Source: Tenrec ecaudatus (lineage: Eukaryota; Chordata; Mammalia; Afrosoricida; Tenrecidae). From it: DNA of 64,000 bases. Both the position numbers and the translations under genes were made by a program. Location of the stretch: the NCBI RefSeq assembly GCF_050624435.1, contig NC_134534.1, positions 71,013,501 through 71,077,500 on the forward strand, written 5' to 3'. This document shows positions 23,790-35,500 of this stretch, in pieces; within the stretch, counting starts at the first letter, position 1; each line of letters begins with the position of its first letter. The notes below the pieces were generated by a model. The model worked only from the letters and a program-made list of their open reading frames with translations, searched no databases and had not been told where the DNA came from.

Positions 23790-24100
23790 AGCCTTGTTAC
23801 ACTCAAGTGGTCAAAAGCCAATGAAAAATGTTACAGAAACATGAAGCAGGATGTAGGGAGATCATTGTCAGTGGGTGCAGAGTCATGTGGATACAAGGCA
23901 GGGAACCAAAATATTAGAGGTTGTCTTCCAGGATCATCAGCCCATGGAGGGCTGCAATTGAAGGCCCACACAGAGTCCCAGGACTGAGGAATTACTGACA
24001 CATCATCAAACCATGACCTGATTAATAGATTGTACTACCCTCCCCTACATTTTCACACAGATTAAAATTGACATAAAATCTAACTGCCATACATACCCCC
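23790..24100 (-). mobile_element. LTR-like repeat in copy A
   Basis: Blocks gaagcaggatgtagggagat, gtgggtgcagagtcatgtgg and tctaactgcca parallel the LTRs at 25,770, 26,930 and 27,715. Boundaries are not clear. Assignment to the same LTR family is by shared order of motifs. Confidence 0.5.
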
Positions 24101-24955
24101 AGGTCATCTTGACACCTGTACACAATTGTTTAGCCATAATCATCTCTAAACAAAGACAATAAAATCATTTTTGCACTTGATAGTATACAACTAGAACACA
24201 CACACCAAAAATGCTCCACCCCTATTTAAATCTTATATTCCATAAGTGAACAAAATGAAAAATACCATGTCTAACAATTATAGTTTGTGAACACCTACCC
24301 CATAATTCTATTATCTTATCAACACAGTCCTATGAAAGTTTGTAAGCCAGCCAGCCCATGCTGTAATCCCCTCTAATTTGCACATCCAATTTCTAAACTG
24401 GCCATTTCTATCAACTCAGTGCTTTGAGGAGACAAGCATATTGAAACCTTATGTTTTTGCATCCTTAAGCAAGGTTGAATCTAGAGAAGATCATCAATCA
24501 ATTCAGAAAGTAATGTACATCAGGACATAGGGTCAAATATCTTCCTCTTCACCTATTTGGATTTTGGTTAATTCAGTCCTAGCCATTCCAAGCTAGGTTA
24601 ATGAGTACTGTATCAAGCTAGAGAGTTTATACACAACTCCTCCACTTCAGACCACTGGCCCCTTCACAGCAAGTGTAGCTCATGTCATAAGCTCAGGTTC
24701 CCTGAGATTATTTAAACTTTACAATAGCCATCCATAATTGTCTCACTCTTCTAGTGTCTGTGGTCCAGGTCCATGGGTGTTAGTGGCTAGACTCCACTTG
24801 CCTCTCTGTTGCTGCACTTCCCCCACTTCCACTCAATGAGCAAATCCATGTATTCTTTGAGCAGGCATTCCTGGTGGGCCACAGGGTCTTTGACTTTCAG
24901 TCATAGAGGAGGAGGGTGTGATGGGGACAAACATATCTGACCCAGGCACATCCAC
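24100..24955. other. Unassigned sequence inside copy A
   Basis: No counterpart in copies B or C that I could see and no coding motif. It may be further insertion sequence or remnants of the LTR element next to it. Confidence 0.35.
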
Positions 24956-24960
24956 AGGAA

Positions 24961-24984
24961 AATAATAATAATAATAATAAAACA

Positions 24985-25061
<77 letters not shown>
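24961..25061. repeat. (AAT)n and (CT)n microsatellites
   Basis: About seven AAT units (24,961-24,980), then about 37 uninterrupted CT dinucleotides from 24,988 to 25,061. The RERERE minus-strand open frames are artefacts of this tract. Confidence 0.97.
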
Positions 25062-25062
<1 letters not shown>

Positions 25063-25764
25063 ATTAGTTCTAGTTGCATGCCTTTTCACACACACATGTC
25101 CTCATACTCAAGACTCAGGGTGGGGCTTATCTTGACTAAACTTTTCACCCAGTCTTCAAACAAAATTCCTTTCTTTTCAAGCAATTCCTAATTCCTCTTT
25201 TAGCAATGCAATTTCAAGAGGTTGAAACTGGGTAGGTTTATAATCTCTCCCTCCGTAGTCATAATTCCCAGTGTTCATTTCTATCACACATTGTGTCAAT
25301 AACAGTAGAAATTAGAGATCATGTAATCCTAGTACACCCAGATCCTAAAGACAATTCTTTTTAAAACAGTCACGTTCAAAAGTATTTTGAATTGTCCCAT
25401 ACATATGCATAGGGTCCTGGACTGTTGGCAGGATGAAATCCGCAGGCCATTCTGTCAGCCATTTTGTCTAAGCAGCCCGGCGTTCGCCTTGGGAAAGTCT
25501 AAAAGCTGTGTTTCTTCCCTGAGTTGCAAGTTGACATCAATTACATTCCTTTGTGCCAATCAAAAGCAGCTTCTAAGAATAAAAAATGTCACTTCCCATG
25601 TCTTTTCCAGAAACCAGCTAAGTAAACTGTGTGGCTTTATTTTCCTACCCTGATCTTCCAAAGGAGCAGGAAAATCCAACTCCACCCAATTACCATAAGG
25701 CAGAGGTCTTACTAGTCAGGCCACAGTTTTCGTCTTCATGGTTTGTGTCGCTAGAACCTCATTC
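25062..25764. other. Unassigned sequence inside copy A
   Basis: About 700 bp without a match to copies B or C and without a motif I recognise. The 88-codon open frame at 25,387-25,653 has no family resemblance. Confidence 0.35.
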
Positions 25765-25768
25765 CAAT

Positions 25769-26264
25769 GGTACCACACTGTATCAGGCTAGGCTGCCTAG
25801 ACAAACAACACCACGAGCATTTATATATGTGTCTAGAATTAATTTTCATATCAAGAAGGAATTCCAGTGCAAACTAACTCAAGTCCATGTGTCTGTTGTT
25901 AGTTGTAGGGCTCTCTTTAGAATTATGTGGCTGAAGCCCCAAAATGCTGAACATTGAAGTGGGATGCAGGGAGATAGATTGCTGTAAGTGCAGAGTGCCA
26001 TAGATTGACGGCTGGTGGAACATGGCAGGGCGCCTAAATTCCAGAAGTTACTTCCCAGGGTCAGTTGCTCACATGAGGCTACCTCTGGAGGCAGATACCA
26101 AGACAGGAAAGATGAATGAGAAGGTCCAGAGAGAGAGAATTTCTCACAGTCTTTGTTACAGAAAAAGACCCCCAGAGGATTCACTGGGCTATGACATGGT
26201 TGGTAGACTAGACTCACGCCTGCACTTTCACACAAGTTCAAGCTGACATGAAACTGAACTACAA
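25769..26264 (-). mobile_element. LTR-like repeat in copy A
   Basis: Starts tgtatcaggctaggctgcct agacaaac and ends near gaactacaaca, so it has TG...CA ends like the LTR at 27,715. Internal blocks gggatgcagggagata and tagactagactcacgcctgc follow the same order. I see no clean target duplication. Confidence 0.55.
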
Positions 26265-26354
26265 CAGTCTGTATCCCTAGCTTTGTGTTTGTGTATGTTT
26301 ATGTATGTGTGCATGTGGTTGGGGTGATCATATTAAAATAACATCACCCGAAAC

Positions 26355-26570
26355 CAAACCCACTTCTGTTGAATCAATTTCAACTCATAACAAGTTTGTA
26401 GGACAGAGCTGTCCAAAATATTTACAAGAATATAAAGTCTACACCCTCCACACTAAAAAAAACACCCAAAAAACCAGCTTGTGATATGAAACTATTGACC
26501 TATTCATTAATAAATGAGTACTTTAACCATGACTCTACCAAGGTTAATTTTAATACTATATATTAGTTTA
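26355..26570 (-). mobile_element. AfroSINE shared with copies B and C
   Basis: gaaaccaaacccacttctgt and tgaatcaatttcaactcat are the complement of the AfroSINE tail. The same SINE remnant sits at the matching intron position in copy B (about 51,255-51,470) and copy C (about 61,165-61,375), upstream of exon 6. A shared insertion at one site means it predates the duplications. Confidence 0.75.
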
Positions 26571-26679
26571 ATAATCTGAGTGAAAAATTGAGTAGGAGAT
26601 ATAGACTCTCCTTTGGAGCCTCTAGGTGTCTAGGTCACTCTGTTTAGTATACTCACACTACTATCTTTCCTGTTATCGG

Positions 26680-26786
26680 GTGAAGCAATCATTCACCCTC
26701 ATTTGCTGTAACTGTCAGCATTTCCAGTTTCAAAGGCTGACTTAGTTGAGGCGCTGGAATAAGAGGGAGGACTCACTGTCACCCAG
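26680..26786 (+). pseudogene. NUTM2-like copy A, exon 6 remnant
   Basis: Reads gtgaagcaatcattcaccct and ends actgtcacccag, matching copy B exon 6 (gtagaagcagtcattcaccc to ctcacccag). It is 107 bp against 117 bp in B and C. Both splice dinucleotides are lost (gg before, at after). It is not functional. Confidence 0.85.
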
Positions 26787-26924
26787 ATAAGCCAAAGAAT
26801 GAAGGAAGAATCAGAACATGCAGCTTGCACCATTTTATCTAACCTTACAATGCCTTGGCCAGCATGGCTTCTAGGGAAGCTTTGAATATGAGAGCATATG
26901 CAGAACAAAGAAGTAGGACACTAT

Positions 26925-27419
26925 TGGTAGGGTTAGGAGAGGGATGACTAGAAAAACAAATCAAATTATATATATATATATATATATATGCACTTATCTA
27001 TATATAAGAAAAAACTTTCTTTCAAGAAGTCATTATATATGAAGAAGACATCCCAGCCCAGTCCAATTCATGTCCTTAAATCCAATAGTAGTTCATAACT
27101 TTCTCTTCAGATTCACATAGTCACATGCAATGACATAGAATGCAGGACAGTCACAAGTCAGCAGGTACAGTGTCATGTGGATCAAAGGTCAGTGGAAACA
27201 GGGCAAGGGACCAACAGCTCTCAGAATCAGTGGCCATGTCCCAGCAAGTTGGAAGGCAAAGGGGCAGATTAAAAAAAAGAAAGGTTTTTGGGTCCTCCTT
27301 ATCAGAAGATCACACCACCAAGGAGGCATCATCAGGCTATGGTCTCATTGACAGTTTGGATTCTATCCATATACTTTCATGCATCTGCTAGTTGACATAC
27401 TAACCTCTAACTACCGCAG
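26925..27419 (-). mobile_element. LTR-like repeat in copy A with (TA)n
   Basis: From gatgactagaaaaacaaatc through a (TA)n run (26,967-26,989), aagacatcccagcccagtcc and tgcaggacagtcacaagtca, to aactaccgca. It shares the order of blocks with the LTR at 27,715-28,209. It lies between the matches to copy B positions 51,820 and 51,836, so it is an insertion in the intron before exon 7. Confidence 0.6.
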
Positions 27420-27610
27420 TGGTAAGGAATAAAATATTGGGAATTTGGCAGCAGAGGATGGACAAAAGGCGATTCACTACTGGTAACTGAAGTAACAGTC
27501 ATGGAACTCACTTCTCTCAATCATGCTCCAGTATTATGGTCTCCATCACCTGCTCTACCATATGTTCTCACACTTGTACAAAGCCAGTGCTGACCATTTT
27601 CCTTCTTTGT

Positions 27611-28735
27611 AATTGAAAGAGAGTATGAGTGCACTCCTAAATTATGGTGTGGCCCCAATGAAGCAAATTTTCCCAAACTCTGAGACTAGTCAAGACTCAG
27701 GAAGGAGAGGTAACTGTGTTAGTCCAGGTAGACTAGTGAAACAAAATTCATAGGCACTCATATGTGTACAAGAAAGAGCTTTATATAAAGATTAAGTTTA
27801 TATTGAGAAAACATCCCAGCCCACTGCAGAGCAAATGCATAAGTCTGATATTAACCCATGTATCTAATACCAATCTATAAATCCATCTTCATACTCATGC
27901 AACACATGAAATGTCGCCGGATGCAGGATGATCACAGACCAATGGGTGGAAAATCTTATGGATCCAGTGACAGTGAACATCTCAGTGCTGGCAGGGGTCT
28001 CCACATGACTCCTCCAGTTCCAGGGCTCTAGCATAGCTCCATGTGTCTTGTCAACAGGAATGTCTCACAGGTAGTGAGCATGTATCTGGCCTCCAGTGAG
28101 CTATTTAGCTCCATTTATACCTCCAAAATGAAGTAATCGAGCTGTGACCTGATTTACAGGCAATACTCCATCCCTTCACAAGTTGAAAGGAAATTATGTA
28201 ACTGCCACAGTAACCAAGGGCTTCCAAAAGCTGAATTCAGATGACCAGGCAAGGTGGATAGTGGAGACACTAATGTGTCCAAGACAAAATAAATTGCTGC
28301 TTTACCTAGAGTCAAAAGTCACAGAAATGAAGTCTGAACAGTAAATATCTTATCATCAGGATCACAGTCAGACTTCTACTCCATTAGCAACCAGACATGC
28401 CTTAAGGTTTATGGAACTATCTGAGATGGGAGAAGGGTTCAATGAAGAAGAGGAAGAGAAACGTAGCATTGTTTTTAGTATCTCAACAACAATGACTGCC
28501 CTGGAGTCACTCAAGAGTTATCTTCTACATCTGACATTCTCTACAGTGATGGTTGGGGCTTGTAGCAACTACCTAATGCTGCTATCTAGAGACAGGGTGT
28601 CTTAACTAACATGCAGTTGCCAAATCTAAGATGCCAGTTCAAGATAGAACCCCATCTTCAGTCATCTGATGCAGACCTTGGCAGTAACTGAGGTAAAACC
28701 TTCACTCCCTCAAAAAAGAACATGTGACTATACGG
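27611..28735 (+). pseudogene. NUTM2-like copy A, exon 7 remnant split by an LTR
   Basis: Two pieces, 27,611-27,709 and 28,215-28,735, align with copy B exon 7. Landmarks are attatggtgtggcccc, ctgagactagtcaagactca, tacctagagtcaaaagtcac, and the end ctccctcaaaaaagaa (copy B ctacctcaaaaaaagaaag). The acceptor and the first codons are deleted and the frame is broken. The LTR at 27,715-28,209 was inserted into the exon with a 5-bp duplication. Confidence 0.85.
27715..28209 (-). mobile_element. Solo LTR with GTAAC target-site duplication
   Basis: A 495-bp element starting tgtgttagtccagg and ending ctgccaca, that is TG...CA ends. It is flanked on both sides by gtaac (27,710-27,714 and 28,210-28,214). 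Copy B has the uninterrupted site (ggagagataaccaagg). A 5-bp duplication with TG...CA ends is what retroviral or MaLR-type integration leaves. I place it on the minus strand because the complement of its start resembles the 3' end of the LTR at 28,835-29,321. Confidence 0.82.
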
Positions 28736-28834
28736 ATAGTAAGAAAAGAAGGTAGGCTCATTCAACTAGTAGGGATTTCTACTTTCCCAGGTGTCAGACC
28801 GCAAAGTTGGAAACTCTCAGTTGCTATAGTTTAT

Positions 28835-29321
28835 TGTGCCAGCCTGACAGATAAACACAGGAGGATTAACTGAAGGGCAGAGGGGTAAATGGCTCGGTGA
28901 GCCTCACCTTGGTTGTTCTGTGCCTCAGTTTAAAGGGGTACACTACCTGTGGGATGCCTAGCCTGTGGACTGTGTTGCTGTAAGTTGAGGTCCCTTTAAG
29001 CCCACACGATTGGAATGTTCATCTCTGGAGCTGGGGACTGACAGTTGATGACAGTTGGGGACCTGCCTTGTTGTTTGCTGCCTGGGTATATATAGCCCAG
29101 CTCTCTCTACAGAAGGGGAACTGGCAACTGGCAGCTCTCAAAACTTGAAGGACTGCTAGTGTCTCACTGCTTTATAATTTAACTGTTAATTTCTTGTATT
29201 ATCTATCTGTATATTACTTAATGGTTTATTTCTTGAATTATATATCTATCTTTATAAATATATTTATATATAATTACTAGCAATCTGGTTTGTCTCTCTA
29301 GAGAAACCTGTCCAATACACA
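28835..29321 (+). mobile_element. Solo LTR (plus orientation) with TATA box
   Basis: About 487 bp from tgtgccagcctgacag to gagaaacctgtccaatacaca. It contains a TATA-like box gggtatatatagcccag (TATATATA at 29,087-29,094) in a promoter-like setting followed by ctctctacagaagg. It interrupts sequence downstream of copy A exon 7 that matches copies B and C on either side. No exact 5-bp duplication was found, so the borders may be off by a few bases. Confidence 0.65.
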
Positions 29322-29629
29322 ATATCGTAGCATTTCCAGCCCATCAGTCATTGGATTAAAGGTTTTTTCCTATCCCATTGGTTTTTTGGACCTTGTTCAC
29401 ATGTTATTGGGAGAGCGGTTGGTCAAAGATTGGTCAAGATGTAAATGGACACTCATGTTATAAATGATAAACAGTAGGTATACAATAATCCTCAGCACAC
29501 CCAAGGCCTTTTCTGTGTTGTTTGTAGTACCTGGAAGGAATAAGCATCAGCTCTGGGGGGCATGACTATTGCTTCCCTCTTGTGCCTTTAGGAAATAGCA
29601 TCAGTAATTAATGGGGGCAATCCACCTTC

Positions 29630-30402
29630 CAAGGGCTCCAGCAGCTGCGGTCATCAAGCTGCTGAGGCACCTCACCCAATTGATCTGAACAGTTCAACCA
29701 TTGCTGCATGCAATAACCCAACCCATGATGCCCAAGAGGGCCATACAACTTGCCCTCCCCCAAAAGAAAATCACAGCTATCTAAGGAGAGACTGAACCAT
29801 CAGTGAGATAAAGTAGTAACCCAATCCCCCAGCACAATTGGCCACAAGTGGTAACCAGAATTATTCTTACATTTTCTCTCACAAAGAGAAAGCTCAGGGT
29901 TCTTTGACTCCTGGAAAAAATGGCACCAAGCTTCTCTTAAACAACACAAAGACAGCAATTGGCTTCAACAAGAGAAATAAAATGCAATGTTAGAGGAAAG
30001 TCTGAATCTAATGATGGTCATAAAAGAGAAAGATGTTGATCTGCCACAAAAATAAGTCTTCAGAATGCTGCTTGGAGTCATATAGGATATGAAGGAAGCA
30101 ATACAGAAAAAGCATGAAACTATAGAGGAGATTAAGTCCATGCAAAAAAGGGAAATGTAAGAGTTAAGGGATGAGGTACTAAAAACAAAGAACAAGCTAA
30201 CAGACCTCATTTACAGAGTAGAAGAAGTGGAGCACCATACAAGTAAGCTTGAGGACAACCAGGCAGATGTCAAATAATGGGAAAGACAGTCAAACAAGAA
30301 AATGAAAGAAGATTAAGAAAACTTGAAAACAATGACCAATACTATGAAGAGGAACAATAGAATAATTTGGAAAACAGAACAAGACACAATGAAGAAGTCA
30401 AT

Positions 30403-30433
<31 letters not shown>

Positions 30434-31450
30434 GAGAGAATTCCTGGAAGAAAACTTCCCCAACTTGATGAATGAGAATCAGACAATCATAAAGAAGCAG
30501 AGAGGACACCAACTAGACTAAACCCTAGGAAGAATTTACAAAGGCACATAATAGCTAAATTATCCAACTTTGAGGAAAAGAAGTCATAAGAGCAGCTAGG
30601 GAAAAAATGGCAGTCTCATATTATGGTACTCAGATAAGAATATGCTCAAACTTATCAGTAGATATCATGAAGAAAAGGAGAGAGTGGAGTAACATCTTCC
30701 AAAATTTGAAAGAGAACAAAGACAATCCAAGAATCCTCTATCCCACCAAAATATCTATCAAGATAAATAGATAAGAGTCTTCCCAGACAAGGAAAAACTA
30801 AAAGAATATGTCAAAAGAAACCCAGTTCTACAAAAAATCCTTGACAAATTACTGTGGTCAGACCAACATTCACTAAGCACAAACAGGAGACCAGTATTTA
30901 GCTCAACTCTGCCCAGAAGTCAACATAACAAAAACAACCCCCAAGATAGCATCACCTCAACAGTGAAAAGATGGCAAGAATGAAGCCCCCCAAACATATA
31001 CAGTACACGCTGATGTGGAGAGCAGTAGCAAATCACCCAACACAAAAGGTACAAGATGACAAGAAAGGATCCACAGCTGGATGTAATAATTCTGAATATC
31101 AATGATCTGAATTCACACATTGAAAGACAGAGATTAGCACACTGGCATTGGAAACATAAACCGTCAATTTGTTGTCTGCGAGAGACACATCATAACCTCG
31201 CAGACAAATATTGGCTGAGAATTAAAGACTTTTGAAAAAAATATGCCAAGCAAATGGCAACATAAAATAAGCAGGGGGGCACAATCCTAATCTCTGACAA
31301 AATTGATCTCAAGGTACAAACCATAACAAGAGATAAGGATGGGCACTATATAATGTTCAAAGGACAAGTAGATCAAGAAACAGTGAGGGTAATAAATATA
31401 TACTCACCCAAGGAGAAATCCATGAAATTCATCAATCAAATTCTTTGAAA
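29630..31450 (+). mobile_element. Old L1: 5' UTR, ORF1 and start of ORF2 (decayed)
   Basis: Frames at about 29,950-30,330 give a lysine/glutamate-rich coiled coil typical of the L1 ORF1 N-terminal half. Near 30,640-30,860, IMKKRREWSNIFQNLKENK followed by NPRILYPTKISIKI and KNPVLQKIL matches the ORF1 C-terminal region. ORF2 begins near 31,080 with VIILNINDLNSHIERQRLA and ICCLRETHH, the endonuclease domain. Stops and shifts are frequent. A (CA)n run lies at 30,409-30,433. ORF2 is cut short by the microsatellite at 31,459. Confidence 0.82.
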
Positions 31451-31458
31451 GATGTGAA

Positions 31459-31668
<210 letters not shown>

Positions 31669-32525
31669 CACCCACAGTGGTCAAAACAGCATGGTACTGG
31701 GATAATGACAGACACTCAGGAATGGAACAGAAAATCGAGAAAATCATCAGTTTACAGACAACTGATCTTTGATAAGGGCCCAAAACATATTAAAATGGAA
31801 AGTGGATGACCTCTTTAACAAGTAGTGCTGGAAAAATGGATGTCTACCTACAGAAAAATGTACATGAACAAATTAAAGATGGATCACAGACCTTGAGGGA
31901 AAACCCCAAACTATGAGGGCATTAATGAGGGAATTGGGACAAATCCTACAACCTTAGCACAAGGATTATATAGGCTAACAGAAATAGGGAAGGAGATGTG
32001 CACAGAGAAAGCTGAAATTGACAAGTGGAATATACTAAATATAAAACACTTGTGTGCATCTAAAAACTTCATCAAGAGAATAATCAGAGTCCACAGACTG
32101 GGAAAATATTTTTATCAATGACACGTGAGACAAAGGGCTTATTACTAAAATCAACAATATTCTGCTACCCTGCAATAGGGAAAAAATTAATAGCCCACTC
32201 AGGAGATGGACAAAATATGTAAACAGAAGTTTTACAAGGGAGCAAAGCTAAACTTCTAATAAGTGTATAAGAAAATTTCCTTATCATTAGCCATCAGGAA
32301 AATGCAAATTAATACAACTATGAGATACTAACTAACACAACCAAAGGTAGCCCAATTAAAAAAATAAGCAAGAAATCTTGGAGTGGGTGTGTTGAGCTGA
32401 AACTCTTATCCACTGCACGTGGTCTTGTACAGCCACTATGGAAAGTAACATGGTGATAGCTGAAGCAAATAAAAATCTAGTTACCTTATGACCCAGCAAT
32501 GCCCCTTCTGGACATATACATATGT
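31669..32525 (+). mobile_element. Old L1: C-terminal part of ORF2
   Basis: Right after the microsatellite, frames give YRQLIFDKGPKHIKMESG, then INEGIGTNPTTLAQGLYRL, then DKWNILNIKHLCASK, all in the C-terminal third of ORF2. The sequence stops near 32,520 at a point matching AMPLLDIY, where a second L1 begins. Relative to a full L1, most of the endonuclease-to-RT interior is missing across the microsatellite. Confidence 0.8.
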
Positions 32526-35500
32526 CCAGACAAAACAGGTGGAGAATTAAAGGCTGGAGAAAAATATACCAAGCAAATGGTGATGCAAAAAAAGCAGGGG
32601 TACCGATCTTAATATCTGACCAAATTGACCTCAAGACACAGGCCATAACAAGAGACAAGAAGGGGCACTACATAATGCTCAAGGGAACAATAGACCAAGA
32701 TCAAGCGAGCATAATAAACATAAATGCACCTAATGAGAGATCTGCGAAATTTGTAAATTAAACACTCCAAAAGATGAAAAAAGAGATCACAGGCTCAACA
32801 ATTATAATTGGTGACTTTAATGCACCACTCTCTGAAAAAGACAGATCATTGAGAAAGAAACTCAACAAAAAGGCTACAGATCTAAATAGCACAATTGGAC
32901 GGCTTGACTTGATAAATATTTTCAGAGCTTTCCACCCACATGCAAAAAAATTCACATATTTTCAATCCCACATGGCACATATTCTAAAATAGACCACATG
33001 CTGGGAAACAAGTCGAACTTGAGTAAATTCGAGCACATAGAGGTTATACAGACATCTCTCTCCGATCATTGCACCATAAAGATGGAAATTAACAGGACAG
33101 TCAAGAAAATTAGGGCAAACAATTGGAGGACGGACAATTTCCTATTGCAAAAAGAGTGGGTATTCACCCAGATCAGAAATGAAATAAGGAAGTTTCTAAA
33201 AACCAATGTGAATGAAAATATGACGTACCAAAATCTGTGGGATATAGCAAAGGCATTTATCAGAGGAAGGCTGATAGCAATAAATGCACACATTAAAAAA
33301 GAAAAGAGACTCATGGATGATATGCAGACACAAAACTAACACCAACTAGAGCAGAGTCAACAGAACAACCCTACTAATATCAAGAAGATAGATATAATAA
33401 AAATCAGAGCCGAGATACAGGAGAGAGAAAACAAGAAAATTATGGGGAAAAAATGATGCTGCTAAAAGTTTGTTTTTTGACAGAATTAACAGAATTGATA
33501 GTCATCTGGAAAACTTAACCAAAGAGAGGAAGGAACAAATGACATTTGCAAGGATGAGGGATGAAATGGGGGGGGGGGGGCAGTACAACAGACCTTAATG
33601 AAATCAAAAGGATAATTATACAGTACTATGAAGGTCTATACTCTAACGAATTCAACAATTTGGAAGACATGGACAAATATTTGGAACTACAGTCCCTGCC
33701 TAGACTATACCAGTTGGATGTCAAGAACCTCAACAGACGCATAGCAATGGAAGAAATAAACAAGGTAATGAAGAGATTGCCCACAAAAATATTCTCCCGG
33801 GCCAGAGGGCTTCACAGGAGAATTCTACCAAGCATTCAGGGAAGAACTGACACCAAGCCTTTACAAACTCTTCCAGGACATAGAAAAAGACGGAAAACTC
33901 CCAAACTCTTTCTATGAAGCTAGTATAACTCTGATACCTAAAGTGGGCAAAGATGCCACCAGAAGTGAGGACGGACTACAGACCAATATCCCTAATGAAC
34001 ATTGATGCAGAAATCCTTCACAAAATACTGGCTAATAGAATACAAAAGCATATTTAAAAAACAATTCACCATGACCAAGTAGGATTCATACCAGATATGC
34101 AGGGATGGTTCAACATATGAAAAACCATCAGCATTATTCACCACATTGGCAGGAAAAATGATAAGAACCACATGATAATATTGATAGATGTGGAAAAAGC
34201 ATTCAACAACATCCAGCACGCATTCCTGTTTAAGACACTCAAGAATATAGGAATGGAAAGAAAATTCTTCAATATTATCCATACCATCTATGAAAAACCA
34301 ATAGCTAACATGGTAGTTAACGGAGAAAAGACGAAAACAATTCCACTGAACAAGGGGACCACACAAGGATGCCCCTTGTCGCCATGCCTAGCTAACAACA
34401 TAAGGCAAAGGAACGATATTAAAGGTATTCAGCTGGGGAAGGAAGAGGCAAAATTGTCATTATTCACAGACGATATGATTCTATACATCGAAGATCCCTT
34501 AACTCCACAAGTGGAGTGTTGGAAGCATTAGAGGAGAGTGGCAGGATACAAAATCAACAAACAGAAGTCTATTGGTCTGCTCTACACATCAGATAAGATC
34601 CCAGAAGAGATGATTAAAAAGGTAGTACCCTTTACAATAGCCAAGCACAAATTGGAATACGTAGGGATATACCTGACTAAAAAAACTATAAAAGATTTGT
34701 ATGAGGAAAATTATAAAACACTACTTCAAGAAATCAAGAGTGACCTCAATAAATGGAAGAATATCCTATGCTCATGGATTGGCAGACTCAATATAGTAAA
34801 GATGTTAGTTATGTCCAAGGCACTATATAAGTTCAATGCTATCTCGATATGAATGCCACCATCCTTCTTCAAAGAATTGGAAAAACAGATTACCAACTTC
34901 ATATGGAGGGCAAAGAAGCCCAAAATTAGCAGACAAGTCCTCAAGAAGAATGACAAAGTGGGAGGGCTTGCTCTACCTGACTTTAGCATGTATTATACGG
35001 CCGCAGATGTCAAAACAGTGTGGTACTAGCATAATGACAGATATTCAGACTGATAGAAAAGAGCTTCAAGACCCAGAAATAAAAACATCAGCATACAGGC
35101 AACTGATCTTTGATAAGGGCCCAAACATATTAAATGAGAAGCAGATGCCATCTTCAATAAATGGTGCTGGAAAAATTAATATCTACCTGCAGAAAAATGA
35201 AGCGAGACCCTTACCTCACTCCATGTACAAGAATAAACTCAAGGTGGATCACAGACCTTGCGATAAAACCCCAAACAATTAGGGCCATTAATGAGGGAAT
35301 TGGGACAAACCTGAGAACCTTGGTACAGGGAATACATAGGCTATCAGAAATAGGGAAGGATACAAATACAGAGGAGTCACAGATAGACAAGTCAGATATA
35401 CTGAAGATAAGACACCTGTGTACATTTAAGAATTCACCAAGAGAGTAATAAGAGAGTCCACCGACTGGGAAAACATCTTTAGCAATGACACATCAGACAA

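Larger units (their letters stand above)
23150..29610 (+). pseudogene. NUTM2-like copy A, pseudogene with 5' deletion and LTR insertions
   Basis: This stretch is collinear with copies B (45,090-54,160) and C (from 57,550). Homology starts upstream near 23,150 and runs through ctgcagaggtttgctggttt. At about 23,345 it jumps to sequence matching 49,405 in copy B, so about 4.3 kb with exons 1 to 3 is missing. Exon 4 (23,456-23,622), exon 6 (26,680-26,786) and exon 7 (two pieces) are recognisable. I could not find exon 5. Exon 4 has an in-frame TAA after QIQKL. The exon 6 acceptor reads gg instead of ag and its donor reads at instead of gt. Several LTR-like repeats are inserted, one of them inside exon 7. 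This copy cannot make a NUT-type protein. Confidence 0.85.

Noticed and set aside
24897-25095. Minus-strand frames with RERERE repeats
   Set aside because: Pure translation of the (CT)n microsatellite.
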